This document shows positions 9,308 through 17,460 of a stretch of DNA of 64,000 nucleotides, piece by piece. Origin of the DNA: CAYQQJ01 sp964419935 (lineage in GTDB: Bacteria > Pseudomonadota > Gammaproteobacteria > Pseudomonadales > Cellvibrionaceae); NCBI GenBank assembly GCA_964419935.1, contig CAYQQJ010000003.1:114468-178467 (forward strand), given 5' to 3'. Positions within the stretch are counted from its first letter, which is position 1; every line of letters begins with the position of its first letter. The notes under the pieces are model-generated. The model worked only from the letters and a program-made list of their open reading frames with translations. It had not been told where the DNA came from and did not search any database. The translations under genes were made by a program, and so were the position numbers.

Positions 9308-9844
9308 CTAAAAAAACATTCCCGTTTCCAGCTGAGCTTCCTCGGACATCATTTCCCGGTGCCATGGCGGGTCAAAAACCAGCTCAACCTTGACCTCCTC
9401 CACATTGGGCACTTGAGCTACGCGATACTCCACGTCACCCACCAAAACGGGGCCCATGCCACAACCGGGCGCGGTCAATGTCATATCGATAGTCACCAAT
9501 TTGTTCGCCTGGTCAATATCGAGTTTATAGATGAGTCCGAGACTTTTCAGGTTGACCGGAATTTCGGGGTCATAAACGGTTTCCAGTGCCTGCCACACCT
9601 GGTCTTCATGGATGGCGCCATCACCGTAATCTTCGAATTCCAGCACTTGCTTTTCCAACCCCAGCGCATCGGCGTCTGTGCCGTCTACCCGCACCATATT
9701 GCCGTTGTAGACCAGGGTGTAATTTCCACCGAGCGACTGGGTGATGGTGACAAACGTGTGGGCAGGAATGGTAACAGGGTCGCCAACGGGCACCAGACGC
9801 GCCGGGCAATCCCGCACTGTGCTGACCATTCGTTGTTCGGACAT
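9308..9844 (-). CDS. sufT: Fe-S cluster assembly factor SufT (DUF59/MIP18 family)
   Basis: The C-terminal half is a MIP18/DUF59 domain (VYDPEIPVNLKSLGLIY, LTAPGCGMGPVLVGDVE, ELVFDPPW); the N-terminal 70 residues are the SufT-specific extension (PVTIPAHTFVTITQSLGGNY). SufT proteins assist Fe-S cluster maturation and are usually encoded with suf genes, as here between sufA and sufE. The exact biochemical step is not settled for the family. Confidence 0.88.
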   Translation of the reverse strand: MSEQRMVSTVRDCPARLVPVGDPVTIPAHTFVTITQSLGGNYTLVYNGNMVRVDGTDADALGLEKQVLEFEDYGDGAIHEDQVWQALETVYDPEIPVNLKSLGLIYKLDIDQANKLVTIDMTLTAPGCGMGPVLVGDVEYRVAQVPNVEEVKVELVFDPPWHREMMSEEAQLETGMFF

Positions 9845-9870
9845 AATCGTTGCTCTTCTAACGCTGCTAT

Positions 9871-10221
9871 TTAAATGCTGAAGCTTTCACCACAACCACA
9901 GGCATCTTTCACGTTGGGGTTGTTGATTTTAAGCGTCTGGTTCAGGCCTTCCTTGGTGTAATCGATAACCGTGCCTCGTAATGCCGGCACATCCGCGGGG
10001 TTGATGAAAATATTCACGCCGTTTTCCAGGGTCATGTGAACATCGTCAGCCTGAGGCGCCTCCACTTCATCAATCACGTATTTGAATCCGGTACAGCCAC
10101 TTTTCTTGAGGCTGATACGCACCGCCGCGCCGCCTTTTTTCTCCAGTTGTTTACTGAAATGTAAAGCAGCCGCCGGCGTAATCGAAATGGTATCGCTAAA
10201 ACTGAATGTCTCTACGCTCAT
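9871..10221 (-). CDS. sufA: A-type Fe-S carrier SufA (HesB/IscA family)
   Basis: A-type carriers receive clusters from the scaffold and pass them to target proteins. The 116-residue product has the three conserved cysteines: Cys43 in SGCTGFKY and Cys108/Cys110 in ACGCGESF. Context in the suf locus favours SufA over IscA or ErpA, but the three are hard to tell apart by sequence. It lies downstream of a 254-bp palindromic repeat that separates it from sufS. Confidence 0.88.
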   Translation of the reverse strand: MSVETFSFSDTISITPAAALHFSKQLEKKGGAAVRISLKKSGCTGFKYVIDEVEAPQADDVHMTLENGVNIFINPADVPALRGTVIDYTKEGLNQTLKINNPNVKDACGCGESFSI

Positions 10222-10239
10222 GTTTACTACCTGCTTTGA

Positions 10240-10493
10240 TAACTCAATTTTCCGAGTTGGGTTACAGCTTATTATGTGCTGAAGTTGAGCACTTCGTAAG
10301 CAAGGTGTGGTGCTGCAGCGTGAGAGTTTCTAAAAACGCCGTGAATACATCCCTGTAGGCTCCGGCACAAGGTCCCTCTTGTGACGGTTTTAGAAACTCT
10401 CCCCCTGCATCACCACTGTGGCGTATCCACCTGTTGCCTTCTTTACCTGTTTGGTTATAAAAAAGGCTTCCACGAACCCCGAAACTTGAGTAA
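10240..10493. repeat. Palindromic MITE-like element, copy 1 (inside the suf operon)
   Basis: This fills almost all of the 300-base gap between sufS and sufA. The ends are imperfect inverted repeats (TAACTCAATTTTC at the left, GAAACTTGAGTAA at the right). The centre is a perfect 14-bp stem, GAGAGTTTCTAAAA (10322-10335) with its complement at 10388-10401, extended outward by TGCAG and GTGGTG segments, and enclosing a smaller hairpin CACAAG-GTCCCT-CTTGTG. No coding potential. It matches copies at 21583 and 40220 in architecture and loop sequence but not in stem sequence. Confidence 0.8.
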
Positions 10494-10522
10494 TAACATT
10501 GTATCTCTCCGCGACTATGCAC

Positions 10523-11785
10523 TTAACCCAACATCGCCTTCACTTTCTCCAGCGCCTCGAATAGTCGATCGACATCCGCCAGCGTGTTGTAAATGGAAAA
10601 AGACGCCCGCACGGTGCCGGGTATGCCATAGAGTTCCATCAACGGCTGCGCGCAGTGGTGCCCAGTTCGCACGGCGACGCCCTGCTGATCCAGCAGCATG
10701 CCTACGTCAGCAGGATGACTGCCTTCGAGCAGAAAACTGAACACGCCAGCAACCGCGTTCGCCTGCCCTATGCGTTTCAAACCGCTGAACTGATTACCCT
10801 TCTCCACCGCATAATTCAATACGGCTTCTTCATGAGCAGCAGCGGCTGCCCGGTCAAGCCCGTTCAGGTAATCGATGGCTGCCGCCAAACCGATAGCACC
10901 GGCAATGTCCGGTGTACCCGCTTCAAACTTGTACGGCAAGACATTGAATGTGGTGCCGGCGAAACTGACGGTTTCGATCATCTCACCGCCGCCCTGATAA
11001 GGCGGCATGGCATTCAGCAATTCTTCCCGCCCCCAGAGCACACCGATGCCTGTGGGCCCGAATAATTTATGACCGGAAAACGCATAAAAATCACATCCGA
11101 GTGACTGCACATCGACCGGCCAGTGGGCAACTGCCTGAGCGCCATCGACCAATATTTTGGCACCCACTTTGTGCGCACGTTCCACAATCTTCGCCACTGG
11201 ATTAACCGTACCCAGGGCATTGGACACATGACCCACAACAATCATCTTGACCTGTTCGTCCAACAGTGCATTCAGCAGATCAAGGTCGATATCTCCCTGA
11301 CTGGTGACGGGCACCGGCACAACCTCTGCGCCTTTTTCCTGAGCCACCAGTTGCCAGGGAACAATGTTGGAATGATGCTCCAATGCCGAGACCAGAATTC
11401 TGTCGCCGCGCTGGATATTGGTGCGACCCCAGGTAGCGGCAACCAGATTGATGCTTTCCGTGGTGCCACGGGTCCAGATCAACTGCTCCGGCGTGGGGCT
11501 ATTGATGAATGCAGCCACTGTGCGGCGCGCATTTTCAAATGCCTGCGTTGCTTTATCACTCAGCGCGTGTGCACCACGGTGTACGTTGGAGTTGTAACCG
11601 CGATAGTAATCACTGATAGCATCAATGACCGCATTGGGTTTTTGCGTGGTCGCTGCATTGTCCAAATATACCAACGGATGCCCGTTCACCTGTTGATCGA
11701 GTATGGGGAAGTCCTTGCGTACTGCATCGACATCGAAATTCAGTTCGCCAACTGGAGCTCGGGTGTGAGAGTCGGACCGCGTCAT
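10523..11785 (-). CDS. sufS: Cysteine desulfurase SufS (group II)
   Basis: PLP enzyme that removes sulfur from cysteine for Fe-S assembly. The PLP lysine is Lys240 in FSGHKLFGPTG and the persulfide Cys378 is in RTGHHCAQP, the group II (SufS/CsdA) active-site form. At 420 residues it has the usual length. Its ATG overlaps the sufD stop by 4 bases, so the two are translationally coupled. It is the second cysteine desulfurase of this locus, beside the IscS-type enzyme at 15523-16725. Confidence 0.96.
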   Translation of the reverse strand: MTRSDSHTRAPVGELNFDVDAVRKDFPILDQQVNGHPLVYLDNAATTQKPNAVIDAISDYYRGYNSNVHRGAHALSDKATQAFENARRTVAAFINSPTPEQLIWTRGTTESINLVAATWGRTNIQRGDRILVSALEHHSNIVPWQLVAQEKGAEVVPVPVTSQGDIDLDLLNALLDEQVKMIVVGHVSNALGTVNPVAKIVERAHKVGAKILVDGAQAVAHWPVDVQSLGCDFYAFSGHKLFGPTGIGVLWGREELLNAMPPYQGGGEMIETVSFAGTTFNVLPYKFEAGTPDIAGAIGLAAAIDYLNGLDRAAAAAHEEAVLNYAVEKGNQFSGLKRIGQANAVAGVFSFLLEGSHPADVGMLLDQQGVAVRTGHHCAQPLMELYGIPGTVRASFSIYNTLADVDRLFEALEKVKAMLG

Positions 11786-13110
11786 GCGATGTGCCTCACC
11801 AGCCTTGGATCCTGGGCGAACAAATGCGCCAGTACAGGACGCAAATAAGCGCTCACCGCCTCATGCCGGAGCTTATCCACCAATTCGTTGATGAAACCAA
11901 AACTCAAGATGACTTCCGCTTCGCTTTTTGAGATACCGCGGCTGCACAGGTAGTACAGGGCGTTGTCATCCAACTGGGCCACCGTGGCACCGTGAGCGCA
12001 TTGCACGTCATCCGCATAAATTTCCAATTCGGGCTTGGTATCAATTTCGGCCTTGTCGCTGGTCAGTAGATTTTTGTTGCTCAACTGTGCCAAAGTTTTT
12101 TGTGCATCAGGATGAATATGAATACGACCATTGAATACCGCGCGGGCACTGTCACCAATAATGCCGCGAAAATTTTCGCTGGTGGTACAACGGGGCACCG
12201 CATGTTCAACGCAGGTGTGGTAATCCACATGCTGTGAATGACGCGGAAGATACACTCCATTCAATTCGCAATGTGCTCCTTCGCCCCGGTAATTCACGAC
12301 GATATCAATGCGTTTCAGCGTACTGCCAAGAGCCAGGTGGAAGCTGTTAAGCACCGCATCCCGATCCAGCGCCGCATGTACACCACCGATATGCAAGGCG
12401 TGCTCTTCTTCCAGATGCAAACGGTAGTGTTGCAGCTGCGCGTTGGCTTGCAGTACGAGCTCGGTCACACCATTGGTGAAACTGTTTTGCTCCACCGCAT
12501 CGCTGGTGAAATGCTCCAACACCGTCGCACTGCTACCCGGCTCCATCACCACCAGAAGCCGCTGCGATACGCTGAATGCCTCGTCCTGAGAACGGCTGAG
12601 CCAGACGATGTGTATTGGCTGTTCCACCTGCACGTTTTTGCCAATCCGCACAAATACGCCGTCCGTGAGCCAGGAATCATTCAGTGCCGTAAAAATATGC
12701 TGTTCACGTTTGGCCACAGTGCCAAGATAGTTTTTGATCTGCTCAACCTGACTGCCGTCCGCCTCGGAAAAGCGCACTAACTCAACGCCCTCTGGCAGCA
12801 CATTGCTGGCACTGGACAAGTGCTCGCTGTACTGACCGTTCACAAACACCAGCGTACAGGCGTTCAGGTCGGCAATTGCAAACCGCTCCCGTAGATTCTC
12901 TTCACCACCCCGTGTGGATAACGGCTCGGGCAGGCCCAAGTAGGCGCCCTGCTCCAGAGCGCGCAGACTGGTATATTTCCACTGCTCGGTCTTGCGTGTC
13001 GGGAAGGACATTGCCTGCCAGCTTTCACGCCCCTGTTTGTGCCAGGGTGCCAGCCACTGAGGTGCCTGTTCCGGTCCGCGCTCTAATGCGTCTTGTATAA
13101 AATCCGCCAT
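11782..13110 (-). CDS. sufD: Fe-S assembly scaffold subunit SufD
   Basis: Component of the SufBC2D scaffold on which clusters are built. The 442-residue product shows the SufB/SufD core beta-helix (ERFAIADLNACTLVFVNGQY, VLNSFHLALGSTLKRIDI, GRIHIHPDAQKTLAQLSNKN) and the C-terminal helical part (ADDVQCAHGATVAQLDD, YYLCSRGISKSEAE). The ATG at 13110 shares one base with the sufC stop (TGATG), so it is coupled to sufC. Confidence 0.95.
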   Translation of the reverse strand: MADFIQDALERGPEQAPQWLAPWHKQGRESWQAMSFPTRKTEQWKYTSLRALEQGAYLGLPEPLSTRGGEENLRERFAIADLNACTLVFVNGQYSEHLSSASNVLPEGVELVRFSEADGSQVEQIKNYLGTVAKREQHIFTALNDSWLTDGVFVRIGKNVQVEQPIHIVWLSRSQDEAFSVSQRLLVVMEPGSSATVLEHFTSDAVEQNSFTNGVTELVLQANAQLQHYRLHLEEEHALHIGGVHAALDRDAVLNSFHLALGSTLKRIDIVVNYRGEGAHCELNGVYLPRHSQHVDYHTCVEHAVPRCTTSENFRGIIGDSARAVFNGRIHIHPDAQKTLAQLSNKNLLTSDKAEIDTKPELEIYADDVQCAHGATVAQLDDNALYYLCSRGISKSEAEVILSFGFINELVDKLRHEAVSAYLRPVLAHLFAQDPRLVRHIA

Positions 13111-13859
13111 CAGGCTACCTCGCCGTCCAGCCAGCCGTAACCTTTGTCTTCCAGCTCCAGCGCCAGGGACTTATCGCCGGATTTAACAATGCGGCCTCCG
13201 GCCAATACATGAACAAAATCCGGCTCGATATAATTCAGCAGGCGCTGGTAATGCGTCACCACAATAAATGACCGTTCCGGGCTGCGCAGGGCATTCACAC
13301 CTTCCGCGACCACCTGCAGTGCGTCGATATCCAGGCCGGAGTCGGTTTCATCCAGAATCGCCAGACGCGGTTGCAGCAACATCATTTGCATCAGTTCATT
13401 GCGCTTTTTTTCACCGCCGGAAAAACCTTCGTTAACGCCGCGCTTGAGAAAGCTCTGATCCAGATTGACGGCTTTGCACACTTCGCGCGCTTTTTTCATG
13501 AATGAAACCGCGTCGATTGGGTCTTCACCGCGATGCTCACGCACAGCATCCACTGATGCTTTCAGAAATTCCATATTGCTGACGCCGGCAATTTCCACGG
13601 GATATTGAAATGCCAGAAACACGCCTTCACGAGCGCGCTCTTCTGCCGCCAGTTCAAGCAAATCTTTGCCGAGAAATTCCACTTTTCCGTCAGTTACCTC
13701 GTAGCCGTCCCGGCCGGCCAATACGTGTCCCAGGGTGCTCTTGCCGGACCCGTTCGGCCCCATAATGGCGTGCACTTCGCCGGGCTTGATCTCGAGAACG
13801 AGCCCTTTGAGAATGTCTTTGTCTTCCACGCGCGCGTGCAGGTTTTGAATGGACAGCAT
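13110..13859 (-). CDS. sufC: Fe-S assembly ATPase SufC
   Basis: ABC-type ATPase that powers the SufBCD scaffold. Visible: Walker A GPNGSGKST, the ABC signature FSGGEKKRNE, Walker B LAILDETDSGLD, and the H-loop VVTHYQRLL. The ATG at 13859 with GGAGA upstream is preferred to a TTG three bases earlier. At 249 residues it has the standard length; order sufB-sufC-sufD is canonical. Confidence 0.97.
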   Translation of the reverse strand: MLSIQNLHARVEDKDILKGLVLEIKPGEVHAIMGPNGSGKSTLGHVLAGRDGYEVTDGKVEFLGKDLLELAAEERAREGVFLAFQYPVEIAGVSNMEFLKASVDAVREHRGEDPIDAVSFMKKAREVCKAVNLDQSFLKRGVNEGFSGGEKKRNELMQMMLLQPRLAILDETDSGLDIDALQVVAEGVNALRSPERSFIVVTHYQRLLNYIEPDFVHVLAGGRIVKSGDKSLALELEDKGYGWLDGEVA

Positions 13860-13929
13860 CAATTCTTTCTCCAGTTTTTACAGCCTGCGTCAAGCGTATA
13901 CCAGGCGCAATTCAATTCAGGGACCGGTT

Positions 13930-15369
13930 TTAACCAACCGAACCTTCCAAACTCACTTCCAGCAATTTGCCGGCTTCCACCGCAAATTCCATAGGCAATT
14001 CTTTGAACACTTCCTTACAGAAACCGTTGACGATCATGGATACGGCTTTTTCTGCATCAATGCCCCGTTGCTGACATAAATACATTTGATCATCGCTCAC
14101 CTTGGAGGTGGTGGCCTCATGCTCAACCACTGCTGACGGATTTTTGCTGACAATGTAGGGGAAGGTGTGCGCGGCGCATTTGTCACCGATCAGCAAGGAA
14201 TCACATTGGGTGTAATTGCGCGCTCCGGTAGCACCCGGGTTCATGTGAACCAAGCCGCGATAGGCATTGGAGCTACGCCCGGCAGAAATCCCCTTGGAAA
14301 TAATGGTCGAGCGCGTATTTTTGCCCAGATGAATCATCTTGGTGCCGGTATCCGCCTGCTGAAAGTTGTTAGTCAAGGCGACGGAGTAAAACTCACCGAT
14401 ACTGTTGTCACCTTTCAAAATACAGCTGGGATATTTCCAGGTGATTGCGGAACCCGTCTCAACCTGTGTCCATGAAATACGTGCATTGGTGTGGGCGACA
14501 CCGCGCTTGGTGACAAAGTTGTAGATTCCCCCTTTGCCTTCGGCGTCACCGGGGTACCAGTTTTGTACGGTGGAATATTTAATTTGTGCACCATCAAGGG
14601 CGACTAACTCCACCACAGCCGCATGGAGCTGATTCTCGTCCCGCATGGGTGCCGTGCAGCCTTCCAGATAACTCACGTGACTGCCTTCGTCGGCAATGAT
14701 CAAGGTGCGCTCAAACTGGCCGGTGTTGGATTCGTTGATACGGAAGTAAGTGGACAGCTCCATCGGGCAACGCACGCCCTTGGGAATATAAACAAAGGAA
14801 CCGTCGCTAAAAACGGCACTATTGAGCGCCGCGTAAAAGTTATCTTTCTGCGGCACAACGCTACCGAGATATTTCTGCACCAGCTCCGGGTATTCTCGTA
14901 CCGCTTCGGAAATCGGACAGAAAATCACCCCCGCTTCTTTCAGCTTTTTGCGGAAGGTGGTCGCCACGGAGACGGAGTCGAACACCGCATCCACAGCCAC
15001 ACCGGCCAACATTTCCTGCTCATGCAGCGGAATGCCCAGCTTCTTGTAGGTTTCCAGAAGTTCGGGGTCCACTTCATCCAGACTTTTGGGCTTGTCTGCC
15101 ATGCTTTTTGGCGCGGAATAATAGGACACCGCGTCAAAATCGATTTGCGGATAATGCACGTGCGCCCATTCCGGCTCTTTCATCTCGCGCCAGGCGCGGT
15201 AGGCTTTCAACCGCCATTGGAGCATCCACTCCGGCTCATTCTTTTTCGCGGAAATAAACGCAATAACCTCTTCATCAAGCCCAGGCGCCAGCGTGTCGGA
15301 TTCGATATTGCTCACGAAACCGGCGGCGTACTCTTTGGTGATGAGATGATCAATTTGCTCTTGGGACAT
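13930..15369 (-). CDS. sufB: Fe-S assembly scaffold subunit SufB
   Basis: Main scaffold subunit of SufBC2D. The 479-residue protein carries the SufB-specific N-terminal region (MLQWRLKAYRAW, YYSAPK), the core (YIPKGVRCPMELSTYFRIN, EGCTAPMRDENQLHAAVVEL) and the C-terminal LIGDKCAAHTFPYI and MYLCQQRGIDAEKA. I start it at ATG 15369; a TTG four codons earlier is also in frame. It has its own promoter with an IscR-type site in the 153-base gap after iscS. Confidence 0.96.
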   Translation of the reverse strand: MSQEQIDHLITKEYAAGFVSNIESDTLAPGLDEEVIAFISAKKNEPEWMLQWRLKAYRAWREMKEPEWAHVHYPQIDFDAVSYYSAPKSMADKPKSLDEVDPELLETYKKLGIPLHEQEMLAGVAVDAVFDSVSVATTFRKKLKEAGVIFCPISEAVREYPELVQKYLGSVVPQKDNFYAALNSAVFSDGSFVYIPKGVRCPMELSTYFRINESNTGQFERTLIIADEGSHVSYLEGCTAPMRDENQLHAAVVELVALDGAQIKYSTVQNWYPGDAEGKGGIYNFVTKRGVAHTNARISWTQVETGSAITWKYPSCILKGDNSIGEFYSVALTNNFQQADTGTKMIHLGKNTRSTIISKGISAGRSSNAYRGLVHMNPGATGARNYTQCDSLLIGDKCAAHTFPYIVSKNPSAVVEHEATTSKVSDDQMYLCQQRGIDAEKAVSMIVNGFCKEVFKELPMEFAVEAGKLLEVSLEGSVG

Positions 15370-15422
15370 AAGCCTGTACAACCCTTAATGCGGAACTTGA
15401 ATTGGGACAATTCAGATGTGTC

Positions 15423-15455
15423 AATATGTCAAATCCGACTAATTTAGTCAAGTAT
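15423..15455 (-). promoter_or_regulatory. sufB promoter with IscR type 1 site
   Basis: Minus-strand -35 TTGACT (15446-15451) and -10 CATATT (15423-15428) are 17 bases apart. A 25-base partial palindrome at 15431-15455 (ATACTTGACT-aaat-TAGTCGG core) covers the -35 box and matches the published E. coli IscR type 1 consensus ATASYYGACTRWWWYAGTC at nearly every position. The same core occurs upstream of iscR. IscR holding a [2Fe-2S] cluster would repress here. Confidence 0.8.
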
Positions 15456-15522
15456 TTACCCAGCTGCTCCAGCCCGGCTTTGCTGGCTTGTGCGGATGTC
15501 AAATTGACCGCACCGCGGGCAT

Positions 15523-16725
15523 TTATCCCGCCAAACCGGTGGCGGAATCCTGCTGATACTTCTTCCAGGCTGGCGAGGATTCACGCAGCCCACTGACCGC
15601 CGACACAACCTTGTCCGCCGCGAAGTCCACATCCGACTCTGTGGTGAAACGTCCAAAGCTGAAACGCAACGAGCTATGCGCCAGATCCGCGGGCACACCC
15701 AGAGCACTGAGTACGTAGGAGGGCTCGAGACTTGCCGATGTGCAGGCTGACCCCGATGAAACCGCCAGCTCCCGGAGGGACATGAGCAGGGTTTCACCAT
15801 CGACATAACCAAAGCTGATATTGAGAATGCCGGGAATACGCGCGTCGGCATGCCCATTCAGCCAAACCTCACCCAGCGACTGAATGCGTTGCCAGAAACG
15901 GTTGCGCAGCGCCAGAATGCGGGCGCCCTCTTCCTTCATGGCATTCACCGCAATGCGCGCCGCCTCACCCAGCCCCGCTATTTGGTGAGTTGGCAGGGTA
16001 CCGGAACGCATGCCACGCTCGTGACCGCCGCCGTGAATCTGTGCCGCCAGTTCAACGCGCGGGGTGCGCCCCACATAGAGCGCGCCGATACCTTTGGGGC
16101 CATAGATTTTGTGTGCCGACAAGGACAGAAGGTCGATGCTCATCGCCTTCACATCCAGCGCGATTTTCCCCACGCTCTGGGCGCCGTCGACATGAAAAAG
16201 GACGCGCTGCTTACGGCAGATTTCACCGATTGCAGCAACATCTGTTATCACGCCAAGCTCATTATTGACGTGCATGAGTGATACGAGAATGGTGTCTGCC
16301 CGCACGGCAACGGCAACCTGCTCGGGTGTAATAACACCGTCCGACTGAGGCTCAAGATAAGTGACCTCAAAGCCTTCGCTTTCCAGTTGCGCGCAGACGT
16401 CGAGCACGGCTTTGTGCTCGATCTGTGAAGTTATGATATGCCGCCCTTTGGCGCTGTGCCGGTGGGCAACACCTTTGATGGCGAGATTGTCCGACTCAGT
16501 GGCACCACTGGTCCAGACGATTTCGCGCGGGTCTGCGTGGATGAGGTCCGCCAGCTGGCGGCGAGCGTCTTCAACCACCTCTTCAGCTTTCCAGCCATAC
16601 AGGTGCGAGCGGGAGGCGGGATTGCCAAACACCCCGTCCATGGTCAGACAACGGGCCATGGCGTCTGCCACGCGCGGGTCCACGGGTGTGGTGGCGGCAT
16701 AATCCAAATACACAGGCGATTGCAT
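15523..16725 (-). CDS. iscS: Cysteine desulfurase IscS (group I)
   Basis: PLP enzyme that mobilises sulfur from cysteine for Fe-S clusters and tRNA thiolation. The 400-residue product keeps the E. coli IscS numbering: PLP lysine Lys206 in SLSAHKIYGPKG and persulfide Cys328 in SSGSACTSASLEPSYVL, with the longer group I active-site loop. It follows iscR by 37 bases. Unlike a normal isc operon there is no iscU, iscA, hscBA or fdx next to it; suf genes follow instead. It may still be needed for thiolated tRNA and as a general sulfur donor. Confidence 0.95.
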   Translation of the reverse strand: MQSPVYLDYAATTPVDPRVADAMARCLTMDGVFGNPASRSHLYGWKAEEVVEDARRQLADLIHADPREIVWTSGATESDNLAIKGVAHRHSAKGRHIITSQIEHKAVLDVCAQLESEGFEVTYLEPQSDGVITPEQVAVAVRADTILVSLMHVNNELGVITDVAAIGEICRKQRVLFHVDGAQSVGKIALDVKAMSIDLLSLSAHKIYGPKGIGALYVGRTPRVELAAQIHGGGHERGMRSGTLPTHQIAGLGEAARIAVNAMKEEGARILALRNRFWQRIQSLGEVWLNGHADARIPGILNISFGYVDGETLLMSLRELAVSSGSACTSASLEPSYVLSALGVPADLAHSSLRFSFGRFTTESDVDFAADKVVSAVSGLRESSPAWKKYQQDSATGLAG

Positions 16726-16762
16726 TAAAACTCCGAATGAATACAGCGTTGCGCACCATCAA

Positions 16763-17260
16763 CTAACTGATGGTGGACGCGGGAATAACCTTGTCACTAT
16801 CCATTTGCTCAAAGTCCAGCTGTTCCCGGTGATTCTGACGTTTGGAAACCGCCTGAACATCCCGGCGATCCACCAGGCTGGCCAGGCTAATACCATTAAG
16901 AAAGCTATGAATCTGCCCACTGAGATCTGCCCATAAATAGTGGGTCAGGCAGACTTCACCTTGCTGGCAGTCACCCGCACCACCACACAGAGTGGCGTCC
17001 AGGGATTCATCCACCGCATCAATGATGTCGGCTACGGAAACCTGCGGCAAAGGCCGGTTGAGCTTATAGCCGCCGCCGGGACCGCGAATACTGCATACCA
17101 GTTCGTGCTTGCGCAACTTGGCGAACAACTGTTCGAGATAAGACAGGGAAATTTCCTGACGTCGTGAAATATCCGCCAGGCTTACGGGGCCTTTATCGCT
17201 GTGCAGCGCAAGGTCCAGCATGGCGGTTACGGCGTAGCGGCCTTTGGTGGTTAAACGCAT
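16763..17260 (-). CDS. iscR: Fe-S-sensing transcription regulator IscR
   Basis: Rrf2-family regulator that binds a [2Fe-2S] cluster and controls Fe-S assembly genes. The winged-helix part starts MRLTTKGRYAVTAMLDLALH; the cluster ligands Cys92, Cys98, Cys104 (CGGAGDCQQGEVC) and His107 keep the E. coli positions. The 165-residue length is normal. It is first in the iscR-iscS-suf series, and IscR-type sites lie in its own promoter and in that of sufB. Confidence 0.96.
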   Translation of the reverse strand: MRLTTKGRYAVTAMLDLALHSDKGPVSLADISRRQEISLSYLEQLFAKLRKHELVCSIRGPGGGYKLNRPLPQVSVADIIDAVDESLDATLCGGAGDCQQGEVCLTHYLWADLSGQIHSFLNGISLASLVDRRDVQAVSKRQNHREQLDFEQMDSDKVIPASTIS

Positions 17261-17286
17261 AAGCTCTCACTCCATAGATCGGACGG

Positions 17287-17319
17287 ATTATCGAATAACC
17301 GACTAAAAGAGTCAAGTAT
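17287..17319 (-). promoter_or_regulatory. iscR promoter with IscR type 1 site
   Basis: Minus-strand -35 TTGACT (17310-17315) and -10 GATAAT (17287-17292) are separated by exactly 17 bases. A 25-base palindrome (17295-17319, ATACTTGACT-cttt-TAGTCGG-TTAT) covers the -35 box and spacer and fits the IscR type 1 consensus with two mismatches. This implies autorepression by cluster-loaded IscR, as in E. coli. Confidence 0.85.
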
Positions 17320-17460
17320 TGGAGCTGTAAGCGACAAGCTGCAAGCGCCAAGCTAAAGAAACAGGACGAAACCCGCTCACTGCTCCTGCTTACGCCTTGC
17401 GGCTTATGGTTTTTCCTTGCCGCTTGCAGCTTGAAGCTTGCGGCTCGTCCGATACATATA
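17320..17460. repeat. Degenerate AAGCTGC-type repeat island at the trmJ 3' end
   Basis: Broken copies of the heptamer AAGCTGC (for example GACAAGCTGCAAGCGCCAAGCT near 17330) are followed by the reverse-complement form (GCTTGCAGCTTGAAGCTTGCGGC near 17420-17443). The trmJ reading frame ends inside this island, so the last residues of TrmJ come from repeat sequence. Confidence 0.6.

Noticed and set aside
10240..10493. Considered the palindromic elements as autonomous insertion sequences
   Set aside because: They are 220-300 bp with no transposase frame; at most they are non-autonomous (MITE-like).
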